Origin: Promethearchaeota archaeon
Lineage (GTDB): Archaea; Asgardarchaeota; Lokiarchaeia; Sigyniarchaeales; SOKP01
DNA: 33,796 bases
NCBI GenBank assembly: GCA_016839915.1
Contig: JAEOTH010000158.1
Coordinates: 1-33,796 of the forward strand
Reading direction: 5' to 3'
Below the pieces are notes generated by a model. It saw only the letters and a program-made list of their open reading frames with translations, searched no databases and was not told where the DNA came from. Made by a program: the position numbers and the translations under genes. Numbering within the stretch: position 1 is the stretch's first letter; each line of letters opens with the position of its first letter. Shown piece by piece: positions 1 through 7,154 of the stretch.

Positions 1-1048
1 TAGCATTTACCATAGTTTCTACAATATCATTTGTTGATTTTCTAAAAACTTCTTGCTCAAAAATTCCAGGTGGGCCATTTGCGACAATAGTTTTACATTT
101 CATAAGGATATCATTGAATTTTTCAACTGTTTTTTTTCCGATATCGCCTGTTGTTGTATTGTATGTACCAGCTTCATCAATTTCGATAGTTTTTCTATTG
201 CCATTATCATCAATTATTAAATCTTCTGGGAGAATAATCTTTTCTTTGTATTTCTCATAAGTATCCATGATCATCTCTTTATTCGCTTCTAAATCGTCAG
301 CTATTATTTTATGGTTTGGAACACCCATATTTTTCCCTAAAGCTTCAAAAATTAAGATAGCTGTTAAACCTGAACATAAAGCATAATCTAATTTGTCATT
401 ATCAAAGTTGAATTTCATTGCTTTGAATTTATCTATAGCTTTAGCTCCACCAATTAACATTGCCATAGGTTTATCAGGTTCTTGCATAATTTTTTTTAAA
501 GCGTCTAATTCTTTGTCGGTTATTGGTCCTGCCATCATCTTTGGCCAACCTATAATAGAGGCATGGGCACGATGAGCCGCACCAAAAGCATCAACAATAA
601 CATAATCTACTAATGGAAATAATGTTTTTATCATTTCAGTATTTTCTGCCTCAGAAAAATCTGTATAATTTTTCATTTCCCCTTCAAATTTTCGAACATT
701 ATTAAGCACTAAGACTTCTCCAGGCTTGAGATCTTTAATTGCTTGAACTGCTTGTTCTCCATAAATATCTCTGACAAATTTTACTGGTCGACCAAGATAT
801 TTCTCTATTTCTCTCGCATGTATATCTAAATCTGTGAAATCCTCACTACCTGGGCGTGATTGATGGGCTAAAATAATAACCGCACTCTTTTTAAAATATT
901 CATTTAATGCAGGAACAAGAGCTCGTATTCGGGGAGAATCTCTGATCTCCATTTTTTCTAAATCAATGTTAGAGTTGATATCAACTCGCATTAAGATTTT
1001 TTTACCCTTTAATTTTACATCTTTGTAAGATGTATAGTCAATTTTCAT
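1..1048 (-). CDS. pgk: Phosphoglycerate kinase, C-terminus missing at the window edge
   Basis: Reading the reverse strand from the ATG at 1048 gives 349 uninterrupted codons that run off the left edge. The enzyme interconverts 1,3-bisphosphoglycerate + ADP and 3-phosphoglycerate + ATP in cytosolic glycolysis/gluconeogenesis. Visible family motifs are the N-terminal RVDINSNID substrate loop, HQSRPG, VDAFGAAHRAHAS, the hinge-side IGGAKAIDKFK segment and NGPPGIFE near the cut end, where the nucleotide-binding domain normally carries NGPxGxFE. About 50-60 residues are expected to be missing at the C-terminus. HQSRPG and RVDINS are the archaeal forms of these motifs. It is transcribed divergently from larB across a 156-base AT-rich gap. 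Only a weak TGAAG precedes the start. Identity is secure; nothing ties it functionally to the neighbours. Confidence 0.96.
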   Translation of the reverse strand, partial: MKIDYTSYKDVKLKGKKILMRVDINSNIDLEKMEIRDSPRIRALVPALNEYFKKSAVIILAHQSRPGSEDFTDLDIHAREIEKYLGRPVKFVRDIYGEQAVQAIKDLKPGEVLVLNNVRKFEGEMKNYTDFSEAENTEMIKTLFPLVDYVIVDAFGAAHRAHASIIGWPKMMAGPITDKELDALKKIMQEPDKPMAMLIGGAKAIDKFKAMKFNFDNDKLDYALCSGLTAILIFEALGKNMGVPNHKIIADDLEANKEMIMDTYEKYKEKIILPEDLIIDDNGNRKTIEIDEAGTYNTTTGDIGKKTVEKFNDILMKCKTIVANGPPGIFEQEVFRKSTNDIVETMVNA

Positions 1049-1204
1049 GTGTATCTTCACTTTAGATTAGGATTATAATTTGTTCTAATAGTAATTGATA
1101 ATTATTTTGAATAGTTATTATCTTTTTTCAAAAATAGTAAAATACAAAATTTATGTATTTTTAGTGTTTTTAATAGAATTACAATTTTGTACGGGAAATA
1201 TTAA
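1049..1204. promoter_or_regulatory. Divergent intergenic region between pgk and larB
   Basis: This 156-base, strongly AT-rich gap must hold the promoters of both pgk (leftward) and larB (rightward). It has TATA-like stretches, for example AAAATTTATGTATTTTT near 1145-1161, but the base composition makes any single TATA call unreliable. One imperfect-spaced dyad is present: GATAAT at 1097-1102 and ATTATC at 1117-1122, separated by 14 bases. A NikR-like regulator is encoded 5 kb away, so the dyad is a possible operator, but six-base AT dyads are common by chance here. No gene is visible. Confidence 0.4.
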
Positions 1205-1978
1205 ATGAGTGAAATAAAAGAGATTCTCATCAAATTACTTGAAAAGGAAATTTCCTTAGAAGAAGCTGAAAAATTATTAAAAGCAAATCTGATTGAAGAA
1301 GTAGGAGATTTAGCAAAATTAGATATCTTTCGTAAAACAAGAACAGGTATACCTGAAGTGGTATATGCTCAAAATAAGGATCCACAACTATTAATAGATA
1401 TTATTACTGGATTTCTAAAAAGCAAGAAATTTGCGATAGTATCTCGCTATAATGAAGAACAAAAAAACAGTATCCTTGAAAAATTTAGTAAAAATTATAT
1501 TATTGATGTAAATGAATTAGGGAGAATTATTATAATTAAAGAGGACTCCTATAAATTTATTGAACAAGGAGGTATTGTTGGGTTAATTACAGCAGGAAGT
1601 TCTGATATACCTGTAGCCGTTGAAGCAAAATCAATTGCAAAAGCAATGGGCTGTAAGATTATTTCGAGTTATGATGTAGGAATCGCTGGAATACATCGAA
1701 TTTTTACACCATTAAGCAAAATGATAAAAAGTGGCGTACATGTGATAATTGTCTGTGCTGGTATGGAAGGAACTCTCCCGGGTGTCGTTGCTGCACTTGT
1801 CAATGTTCCAGTTATAGGAGTTCCAATTTCGAGTGGCTATGGTATGGGTGAAAAAGGTAAGGGTGCATTAATCACTATGCTGCAATCTTGTTCTCCGGGT
1901 TTATTAGTAGTTAATATTGATAATGGATTTGGTGCAGGGGCTTCTGCAGCAATTATTGCTAATAAAATTGCTGAATAG
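1205..1978 (+). CDS. larB: LarB, pyridinium-3,5-biscarboxylic acid mononucleotide synthase
   Basis: LarB carboxylates and hydrolyses nicotinic acid adenine dinucleotide to P2CMN, the first step to the nickel-pincer nucleotide cofactor of LarA-type enzymes. The 257-residue product has the family layout: a helical N-terminus, the RTGIPEVVYAQNK motif (about residues 46-58), and an AIR-carboxylase (PurE-like) fold with ITAGSSDIPVAVEA, VCAGMEGTLPGVVAALV, and the C-terminal QSCSPGLLVVNIDNGFGAG. The cysteine in QSC (C229) sits where the catalytic cysteine of characterised LarB lies, about 25-30 residues from the C-terminus. This separates it from true PurE. Length matches the family (about 250). ATG start, no clear Shine-Dalgarno. 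LarC is encoded 1.6 kb downstream on the other strand; LarE is not in the window. Confidence 0.92.
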   Translation: MSEIKEILIKLLEKEISLEEAEKLLKANLIEEVGDLAKLDIFRKTRTGIPEVVYAQNKDPQLLIDIITGFLKSKKFAIVSRYNEEQKNSILEKFSKNYIIDVNELGRIIIIKEDSYKFIEQGGIVGLITAGSSDIPVAVEAKSIAKAMGCKIISSYDVGIAGIHRIFTPLSKMIKSGVHVIIVCAGMEGTLPGVVAALVNVPVIGVPISSGYGMGEKGKGALITMLQSCSPGLLVVNIDNGFGAGASAAIIANKIAE

Positions 1979-2073
1979 TGTTTAGTCCAAATTGAATTAG
2001 ATAAATTATTTAAATATTCAGATTCAAATCTCATTTAATTAATCAAAAAAAAAATTTTAAAAAAGTGAAATTT

Positions 2074-2739
2074 ATGACACCAACACCAGAATCTGCTGCA
2101 GCTTTAGCAAATCTTCGCTTGTTAAATTCTGAAACAGGATGGTATATCATTCCGATACTTGCTATCGTCTTATATATTTATGGAGTGGAAATTAAAAATG
2201 CTAGAGAAACAGGAAATTGGAGTACAGTATTTGCCGGGTTAACTGTGTTAGGTTTAGATTTAATTAATGAAATATGGAATGGACTTGTTTTTGCTTTTTC
2301 TAATTACTCCGCATTCTGGACTACACCTGGAGCAAGTGCTTATATTATTTTAATTGGATGGAATATTGAAATTGCATTTATGTTTTCCATTGCAGGAATT
2401 ATATTTGCTAAGTTTTTACCGGAGGATAAAAATAAAAAGATACTTGGAATTCCTAATCGTTGGGCTATGGCAATCGGTTTTTCCTTATTCTGTCTTATTG
2501 TGGAAATTTTCTTGAATTTTGGTAATTATTTAATTTGGGTGTATCCATGGTGGCACTGGTATAATCCAATTCTCATCTTTCTAATAGGATACTTTCATTT
2601 CTTTGTAGGAGCTTTTTATGTATATGATTTGCCCGATAGAAAATCGAAAGTGAAAGTAGTTGGGATAATCTATGCAATAGGTATAGGGCTCTTATGTATC
2701 TTTCTGCCTTTAGGTATTGCGGGAACGATCAATTTTTAA
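2074..2739 (+). CDS. Six-helix membrane protein of unknown function
   Basis: I do not recognise this family. The protein (about 221 residues) has six predicted hydrophobic helices, roughly: GWYIIPILAIVLYIYG, the STVFAGL...GLVFAF segment, AYIILIGW...AGIIFA, AIGFSLFC...YLIWVY, ILIFLIGYFHFFVGAF, and VVGIIYAIGIGLLCIFLP. There is no cleavable signal peptide. Aromatic and potentially metal- or cofactor-binding residues cluster between helices 4 and 5 (YPWWHWYNP) and within helix 5 (GYFHFF). A GTG nine bases upstream (2065) is in frame; I prefer the ATG at 2074, with no Shine-Dalgarno to decide. It follows larB by 95 bases on the same strand and is followed by a T-tract, so it may be co-transcribed with larB. 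A role in metal or cofactor transport would be a guess. Confidence 0.7.
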   Translation: MTPTPESAAALANLRLLNSETGWYIIPILAIVLYIYGVEIKNARETGNWSTVFAGLTVLGLDLINEIWNGLVFAFSNYSAFWTTPGASAYIILIGWNIEIAFMFSIAGIIFAKFLPEDKNKKILGIPNRWAMAIGFSLFCLIVEIFLNFGNYLIWVYPWWHWYNPILIFLIGYFHFFVGAFYVYDLPDRKSKVKVVGIIYAIGIGLLCIFLPLGIAGTINF

Positions 2740-2749
2740 TATATAAAAA

Positions 2750-2767
2750 TTTTTTTTCTTTTCTTTT
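2750..2767 (+). terminator. T-tract transcription terminator after the membrane protein gene
   Basis: An 18-base tract containing 16 T residues starts ten bases after the stop codon of the membrane protein gene. Archaeal RNA polymerase terminates at U-tracts without needing a hairpin, and none is seen. Confidence 0.5.
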
Positions 2768-2993
2768 AATTAAACACTTTTTTAATTGAATTACTCTTCA
2801 TTTAATGAATTTTTTTACTTCAAGTGAGCGATAATATTATTCAATAATTTATCCCTTTTTGATATCTCTAGCTCTTTAATTAAAGATAGATAACTATAAA
2901 TAGGTATATTAATATAATAAATATTGAACTTATTTTTGAATTTATAACTATATCTAAAAAAAATACTACTAAGAAAAAGTAGTTGAGACCCAA

Positions 2994-3536
2994 ATGGTCG
3001 CATCTATTGAGCATATTGAATTTTTAGAAAAATCAAAAAAGTTATTTGAAGATGGCGACATACTTCATACTTTAGAGAATTATGAGAAAGCAATGGAACG
3101 TATTGATCGTTCACAAATTAAAAACAAACCAGATTACATTCAATTTCTAGAATCTATTCTAAACCATTGCAGAGAAAATAATTTACCCGAAGAAGAAGCA
3201 CTCGTTTTAAGAGCGCTTGGAAGAACATACTCTCTTTTTAAACAATATCCTGAAAGTATGAAATATCATTATCAATCATTAAAAATCCAGAAGAAACTTG
3301 GAAAAAAGATAGAAACAGCTGAAGGATTAGTTTTTCTTGCTGAAGATCTTGAAGTATCAGGAAATTTTGATAAAAGTATCGAAGCATTTCAAGAAGCATT
3401 AGAAGTTTTTCAGGACTTGGGTAAATTAAGAAACGTTAAAGATATTCAGAAGGAAATTACGAGATTAAAAGAATTTTCAAGAGAAATGGTTGAAGACGAG
3501 TATATATTACATAAGTTTAATGTTGATAAATATTAA
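2994..3536 (+). CDS. TPR-repeat protein
   Basis: A 180-residue soluble protein made almost wholly of amphipathic helices. Tetratricopeptide-like repeats are clear: residues about 70-105 (ALVLRALGRTYSLFKQYPES with YHYQSLKIQKKLG following) and about 108-145 (AEGLVFLAEDLEVSGNFDKS with EAFQEALEVFQDLG following). An earlier, weaker repeat covers KSKKLFEDGDILHTLENYEKA. TPRs bind partner proteins; the partner is unknown. The ATG at 2994 is preceded by a small hairpin (ACTACT 2965-2970, AGTAGT 2978-2983) and no clear Shine-Dalgarno. It lies between larB and larC but on the opposite strand to larC; a link to nickel metabolism is only positional. Confidence 0.8.
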   Translation: MVASIEHIEFLEKSKKLFEDGDILHTLENYEKAMERIDRSQIKNKPDYIQFLESILNHCRENNLPEEEALVLRALGRTYSLFKQYPESMKYHYQSLKIQKKLGKKIETAEGLVFLAEDLEVSGNFDKSIEAFQEALEVFQDLGKLRNVKDIQKEITRLKEFSREMVEDEYILHKFNVDKY

Positions 3537-3563
3537 TTATACATTGAAACTTATTTTCCAACC

Positions 3564-3582
3564 TTTTTTTTTCTTATTTTTT
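3564..3582 (+). terminator. T-tract terminator after the TPR gene
   Basis: A tract of 17 T in 19 bases lies about 25 bases after the TPR stop codon and before the convergent end of larC. It would act as a U-tract terminator on the plus strand only. Confidence 0.5.
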
Positions 3583-3584
3583 AA

Positions 3585-4886
3585 CTATTTTTTCACATTT
3601 ATCTTGAAATTGTAATATATCTGTTTAAGTTTTTCTTGAGCTATTAATTGTAATTTTCTAATAGATAAACTTGATTCTTCACTTATTTTTTTTAGGTCTT
3701 CAAATTCTGGTTTAATGTTAACAATTTCAATTCCAGTGTCTGATTTTATGAATGAAATTTTGAAGTTTAAATCATAAATCTTCTCATCTATGGTGATACT
3801 TTTCTTCTCAATTTTCCTGTCGACACAAACTCGGTTAATAATATTATATCTTACTCCTAACGTACCTAATTCATGTATTATTTTTTCAATCAATTGAAAA
3901 ATATGTGCAGGATAACAAAGAATCTTTATAATATAACCTGGTCTGTTTTTTTTCGTTATGCTGGGGGTTATTTGGATATCTAATATGTCTTCTTTTTCAA
4001 ATGTTGTAATAAAATTTCCTAGAAGTTCTCCAGATACATCATCAACATCGGTTTCTAATATAGCAACTTGTTCTAAATACATTTGTAGAGGGTGTTTTGA
4101 ATTAGAAAGCTGTAATCCTTTACCATCACCATAAATTATTCTTAAAACATTTGTGAAATTATCAAATTCTTTTTGCCCTGTACTATATACTGATTTTAAG
4201 ATATTCATCTCTACAGGATATTGAAGAACTTGGGGTTCCAAGTTTGCTAATAAGGCTGCTCCTGTAGGAGTAACGAGTTCTGATTCTATTGGTCCTCCAT
4301 ACGTTATTAAATCTGATTTTTCCAATATTTTTAAAGTAGCCGGAGCGGGAACAGCTAAGATACCATGTTTTGTATTAATAGTGCCACTACCTAAAGGAAT
4401 TTTACTACAGACAATTTTAAAATCATCTTTAAAACCATGAATTCTTTCAAGAGCAATTGCAACACCTATTATATCTAATAGAGTATCAACAGAACTAAGT
4501 TCATGTAAATGAATATTCTCAATTAATTCTCCATGAACCTCCGCCTCCGCTTGAATTAATGTATTTAGTACATTTTTAGCATAGATCTTTGCTGGATCTG
4601 AAATTTTAATATTAGCCAAAAAGTCGTTTAATGATTTTTGAAGAATAGTTGCTGTCCTGTGATCTTTAGTTTCTTTTATATTAATTTTTAATTTATTAAC
4701 TTGAACACCTGTAATTACTGTTTTAACTAAGTTAATCTCTAATTTCGAAACTCCGGGTAAAAAATTCTGTAATTTTTCTAATTCTTTTAAAATTTTATTA
4801 TACTCTGGAACTAAACCTAAAAGAGCCGCAAGAAGCATATCTCCAGAGATCCCTGAATTGACCAAATCAATATATATATATCTCAT
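3585..4886 (-). CDS. larC: LarC, nickel-inserting enzyme of the nickel-pincer cofactor pathway
   Basis: LarC is the CTP-dependent cyclometallase that inserts Ni into P2TMN to give the finished nickel-pincer nucleotide. The N-terminus carries the family hallmark SGISGDMLLAALL (residues 11-23), followed by the metal-region HLHELSSVDTLLDIIGVA, then IPLGSGTINTKHGILAVPAPAT and the GPIESELVTPTGAALLA block. The C-terminal half contains ETDVDDVSGELLG. At 433 residues it covers both LarC1 and LarC2 regions in one uninterrupted frame, so the programmed frameshift known from Lactiplantibacillus larC is not needed here. ATG start, no Shine-Dalgarno. It is divergent from the phosphatase-like gene and nikR over a 282-base gap. 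Confidence 0.94.
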   Translation of the reverse strand: MRYIYIDLVNSGISGDMLLAALLGLVPEYNKILKELEKLQNFLPGVSKLEINLVKTVITGVQVNKLKINIKETKDHRTATILQKSLNDFLANIKISDPAKIYAKNVLNTLIQAEAEVHGELIENIHLHELSSVDTLLDIIGVAIALERIHGFKDDFKIVCSKIPLGSGTINTKHGILAVPAPATLKILEKSDLITYGGPIESELVTPTGAALLANLEPQVLQYPVEMNILKSVYSTGQKEFDNFTNVLRIIYGDGKGLQLSNSKHPLQMYLEQVAILETDVDDVSGELLGNFITTFEKEDILDIQITPSITKKNRPGYIIKILCYPAHIFQLIEKIIHELGTLGVRYNIINRVCVDRKIEKKSITIDEKIYDLNFKISFIKSDTGIEIVNIKPEFEDLKKISEESSLSIRKLQLIAQEKLKQIYYNFKINVKK

Positions 4887-5168
4887 TTTCTTAAATTTTC
4901 CAAACTATCAATAATAAAGTGATTATTTTAATAATTATATTATTTTTCTTTATATTTCATTTTCAAGAATGAGATAAAGCTATAAAAAGAATAAACTATC
5001 CAAAATATGATGATTTTAATTATCACTATCTTAGAATAATCAAGAACAGAACTTTAAAGGAAACAATAGTTTAGCAATAACATAACAATTTTATAATTAT
5101 ATTATCTTTTTAATAATATTAAGAATTATTAAAAATAAATTATATATTCAAATTTAGGACACTACTGT
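4887..5168. promoter_or_regulatory. Divergent intergenic region between larC and the phosphatase-nikR pair
   Basis: This 282-base gap holds the promoters of larC (leftward) and of the phosphatase-like/nikR pair (rightward). It is very AT-rich with several TATA-like stretches. Because nikR lies in the rightward transcription unit and larC is a nickel gene, a NikR operator would be expected here. I could not find a convincing long dyad: repeated ATTATC/GATAAT-like words occur (for example ATTATCACTATC near 5018-5029), but none is paired as cleanly as the one upstream of larB. A good weak Shine-Dalgarno (AGGA, 5156-5159) closes the region. No gene was found. Confidence 0.4.
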
Positions 5169-5930
5169 GTGTCACTAACAGATGTGAGAATTTTGAGTGA
5201 AGAACTACAAACTATGAAATGTTATATGACTCAATTGCCAGCTACTTTATTAAAACTATTAAATATTGAACCCCCTCATAATACAATTCCTGAACCAATT
5301 CAAAAAATTGTCGAATTATATCAGGGAATCGAACGTATCAGTATAAATTTGATTGATAATTTTGGTCTTTTCGAAATAACTTATCTAAAACCACAATTTA
5401 TGATAACCAATTCAGAAGTAATGTTACTACTAAGCACTAAAAACCCCTACACTTTAGGTGTATTACACCAATTAATATATGGTGGTTTTGAAGTTGATCC
5501 AAATGGTTTTCACTTATTAAAAGCTATTAATAATAATGGTAAGACTTCCTGCTTGATTGGTAGAAAGAAGGATATCGAAAGATATGATGGTGGTACAAAA
5601 TCTATTGCAAAAGATACTGATATGAGTACTTGGGTTGAATCTGCGAAAGCTATTAATACTCATGACCTTTCTTGGATGCATTATTTAGATTTTGAGAATT
5701 TACATAAACAACAACAACAATTAAGGCAAAGAACTCCGGAAGACTTGATTGAGAAATTAATAAATAGAACAGATAAATGGATCTTAGGTAATTATAAACA
5801 ACTTAGACCAAATTCATTAATGATTATCATTGGAGATCATGGTAGGGTGAAATTAGATCTTGAATATTCTGGTAAAATTGCTCAATGGCGAGAAGCAAGT
5901 GTACCAATTGCTATCCTTATAAGAAAGTAA
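5169..5930 (+). CDS. Compact alkaline-phosphatase-superfamily protein
   Basis: The 253-residue product has three segments spaced like the core of alkaline phosphatase/phosphopyruvate-hydrolase superfamily enzymes: NLIDNFGLFEI (about residues 59-69, where the superfamily has a metal-binding D), DFENLHK (about 174-180, the DxxxxH-like metal motif), and IIIGDHGR (about 219-226, the typical DHG motif). It is much shorter than most members and lacks the usual cap domains. The substrate cannot be told; phosphate-ester or phosphonate hydrolysis on a small metabolite is inferred. The GTG start is supported by TTAGGA ending nine bases upstream, and the next in-frame ATG would remove 16 residues. It precedes nikR by 36 bases on the same strand and is probably co-transcribed. 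No signal peptide, so cytosolic. Confidence 0.65.
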   Translation: MSLTDVRILSEELQTMKCYMTQLPATLLKLLNIEPPHNTIPEPIQKIVELYQGIERISINLIDNFGLFEITYLKPQFMITNSEVMLLLSTKNPYTLGVLHQLIYGGFEVDPNGFHLLKAINNNGKTSCLIGRKKDIERYDGGTKSIAKDTDMSTWVESAKAINTHDLSWMHYLDFENLHKQQQQLRQRTPEDLIEKLINRTDKWILGNYKQLRPNSLMIIIGDHGRVKLDLEYSGKIAQWREASVPIAILIRK

Positions 5931-5966
5931 AACTTTTTAACTTACCTTAATTAAAAGTTGAATAAA

Positions 5967-6476
5967 ATGGAAGATTATAAACGCTTTACAGTTTCTCTTC
6001 CTCAAGATCTTTATAATAAATTTGAGGAATTTAGAAATAAACTAGGAATTTCAAGATCTGATGCGATTCGAAAGGCGATGCACTTTTTTATGATACAAGA
6101 AGAAAATATATCTGTTGTATCAGAAAATGTGGTAGGATGCATTACCTTAATGATGACTCATGAACATGTGGATCTAAACCATGAGCACCCCCATGGAGAA
6201 GACCATGATTTTGAACATAATCATGACTATTCTTCAAGATCTATTTATGCAAACGTACAGCAAACAGATGAAATCTTAAAAAATGATATACAACATCATT
6301 TTCATGATATCATTATTTCTACAATGCATGTTCATTTAGAATATGAAAAATGTCTCGAAATTATTGCTGTATCTGGTTCTCTTCAACAGGTCAAAAAGCT
6401 GAAAGATGATCTACAGAGATTAAAAAGCGTGTTATCAATAGACTTCTTCATAATTGATAAGGAAGTAAAGAAATAA
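5967..6476 (+). CDS. nikR: NikR-type nickel-responsive regulator with a histidine-rich insertion
   Basis: NikR is a nickel-dependent ribbon-helix-helix DNA-binding regulator, tetrameric in known cases. Residues 4-45 form the ribbon-helix-helix domain (RFTVSLPQDLYNKFEEF, then SRSDAIRKAMHFF). The C-terminal ACT-like domain keeps all four ligands of the high-affinity Ni site: H110, H121, H123 and C129, with spacings 11, 2 and 6, identical to E. coli H76, H87, H89, C95. Unusual is an insertion of about 30 residues between the first strand of that domain and H110, holding eight histidines in residues 65-86 (HEH, HEHPH, DH, EHNH). A TTG three codons upstream (5958) is an alternative start. Location between lar genes suggests it controls nickel use, as repressor or activator. 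Confidence 0.9.
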   Translation: MEDYKRFTVSLPQDLYNKFEEFRNKLGISRSDAIRKAMHFFMIQEENISVVSENVVGCITLMMTHEHVDLNHEHPHGEDHDFEHNHDYSSRSIYANVQQTDEILKNDIQHHFHDIIISTMHVHLEYEKCLEIIAVSGSLQQVKKLKDDLQRLKSVLSIDFFIIDKEVKK

Positions 6477-6666
6477 GAATAAAAAATTCCATTTTCTTAA
6501 GAAAGAGTGTAAGGTATAAGGCGATTTGGTTGGAATTTTTTTTCTTTATTTACATTTGTGGGTTGTGTGTTCGTAAATAGAAAATCTCATTTTAATAATT
6601 TAAACACTAATGGGGTATAAAATTAATAATTTTCAGTGTAAAAAATCATAAAAAAAATATAGTATG

Positions 6667-6677
6667 AAAAAAAAAAA
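6667..6677 (-). terminator. U-tract terminator of the histone-fold gene
   Basis: Eleven consecutive A residues on the plus strand give a T11 run on the minus strand, 21 bases beyond the stop codon of the histone-fold gene. The gap also holds a T8 run on the plus strand (6536-6543) that could end nikR transcription. Confidence 0.55.
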
Positions 6678-6698
6678 TTTAAACTTAATAATATATAT

Positions 6699-6896
6699 TT
6701 ACAAATCTTTCTCTTGAACTGTTTTCCTATTATTTGCTTTAGCTCTTGCAATTGCTTTATCGAGAACATCAATGATAGCATCATTAAGTGCTGGACCATC
6801 AATCAAGTCCCCACTTGTGTTGCATCCCTTGCCTTTTATATATTCTCGGACTTTACTTTTTACAAAAAGAGCCTCTACAGCAGCTTTTTTAGCCAT
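6699..6896 (-). CDS. Short histone-fold protein with truncated third helix
   Basis: A 65-residue basic protein. Helix 1 is around AVEALFVKSKVREYIKG, loop 1 contains the NTSGDL turn, helix 2 is PALNDAIIDVLDKAIARAKA, and loop 2 is NNRKTV with the R-T pair typical of histone DNA contacts. The protein stops five residues later (QEKDL), where a canonical archaeal histone has a full third helix. This matches the short single-histone-fold proteins (DUF1931-like or 'face-to-face' type) of bacteria and archaea rather than nucleosome-forming HMf-type histones; the subclass is recalled, not computed. Expected role: DNA binding or architecture. ATG start with a strong GGAGGA eight bases upstream indicates good translation. 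Monocistronic, with its own U-tract terminator. Confidence 0.85.
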   Translation of the reverse strand: MAKKAAVEALFVKSKVREYIKGKGCNTSGDLIDGPALNDAIIDVLDKAIARAKANNRKTVQEKDL

Positions 6897-6904
6897 TTTT
6901 TTAT

Positions 6905-6910
6905 TCCTCC
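6905..6910 (-). promoter_or_regulatory. Shine-Dalgarno of the histone-fold gene
   Basis: GGAGGA on the minus strand, eight bases before the ATG at 6896. It is one of the few strong sites in the window and fits a highly expressed chromatin protein. Confidence 0.8.
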
Positions 6911-7139
6911 AATAATGATTTAAATATGTTTTAAATAAATTATGTAATTTAATTATTAATCCGTCTTCCTTATTTTTAAACTTTAAGGTTAGATCATCTT
7001 AAACGACGAATAACAACCTTCTAAATGCAATTTTTGTACATTCATAATTCTGTAAAAATCAGAGCAGATTTTAAAATTAATGTTAAATTTAGTAAGATAT
7101 AATAAATTCCAAGTTAGTAATTACTGAATTAAATCAAAA

Positions 7140-7145
7140 GGAGGT
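7140..7145 (+). promoter_or_regulatory. Shine-Dalgarno of a decayed gene
   Basis: GGAGGT, nine bases before the ATG at 7155. The site is perfect although the following reading frame is broken. Confidence 0.7.
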
Positions 7146-7154
7146 AAATTCTCT

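Noticed and set aside
393-575. 60-codon plus-strand frame
   Set aside because: Antisense to the clearly coding pgk gene; a shadow.
2965-2983. Small hairpin (six-base stem, seven-base loop) just before the TPR start
   Set aside because: Too short and AT-rich to call a regulatory element without conservation; mentioned only under the gene.
2815-3003. 62-codon minus-strand reading frame in the gap before the TPR gene
   Set aside because: Overlaps the TPR start, composition follows AT-rich DNA, no ribosome binding site and no recognisable domain.
3585-4886. Programmed frameshift in larC as in Lactiplantibacillus
   Set aside because: The gene is one uninterrupted frame covering both halves.
6547-6579. 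Seven-base inverted repeat TATTTAC/GTAAATA around a G/T-rich loop in the nikR-histone gap
   Set aside because: Could be a small RNA or terminator stem, but the loop is long and nothing else supports it.
6714-6923. 69-codon plus-strand frame
   Set aside because: Antisense to the histone-fold gene, which has a strong ribosome binding site and domain match.
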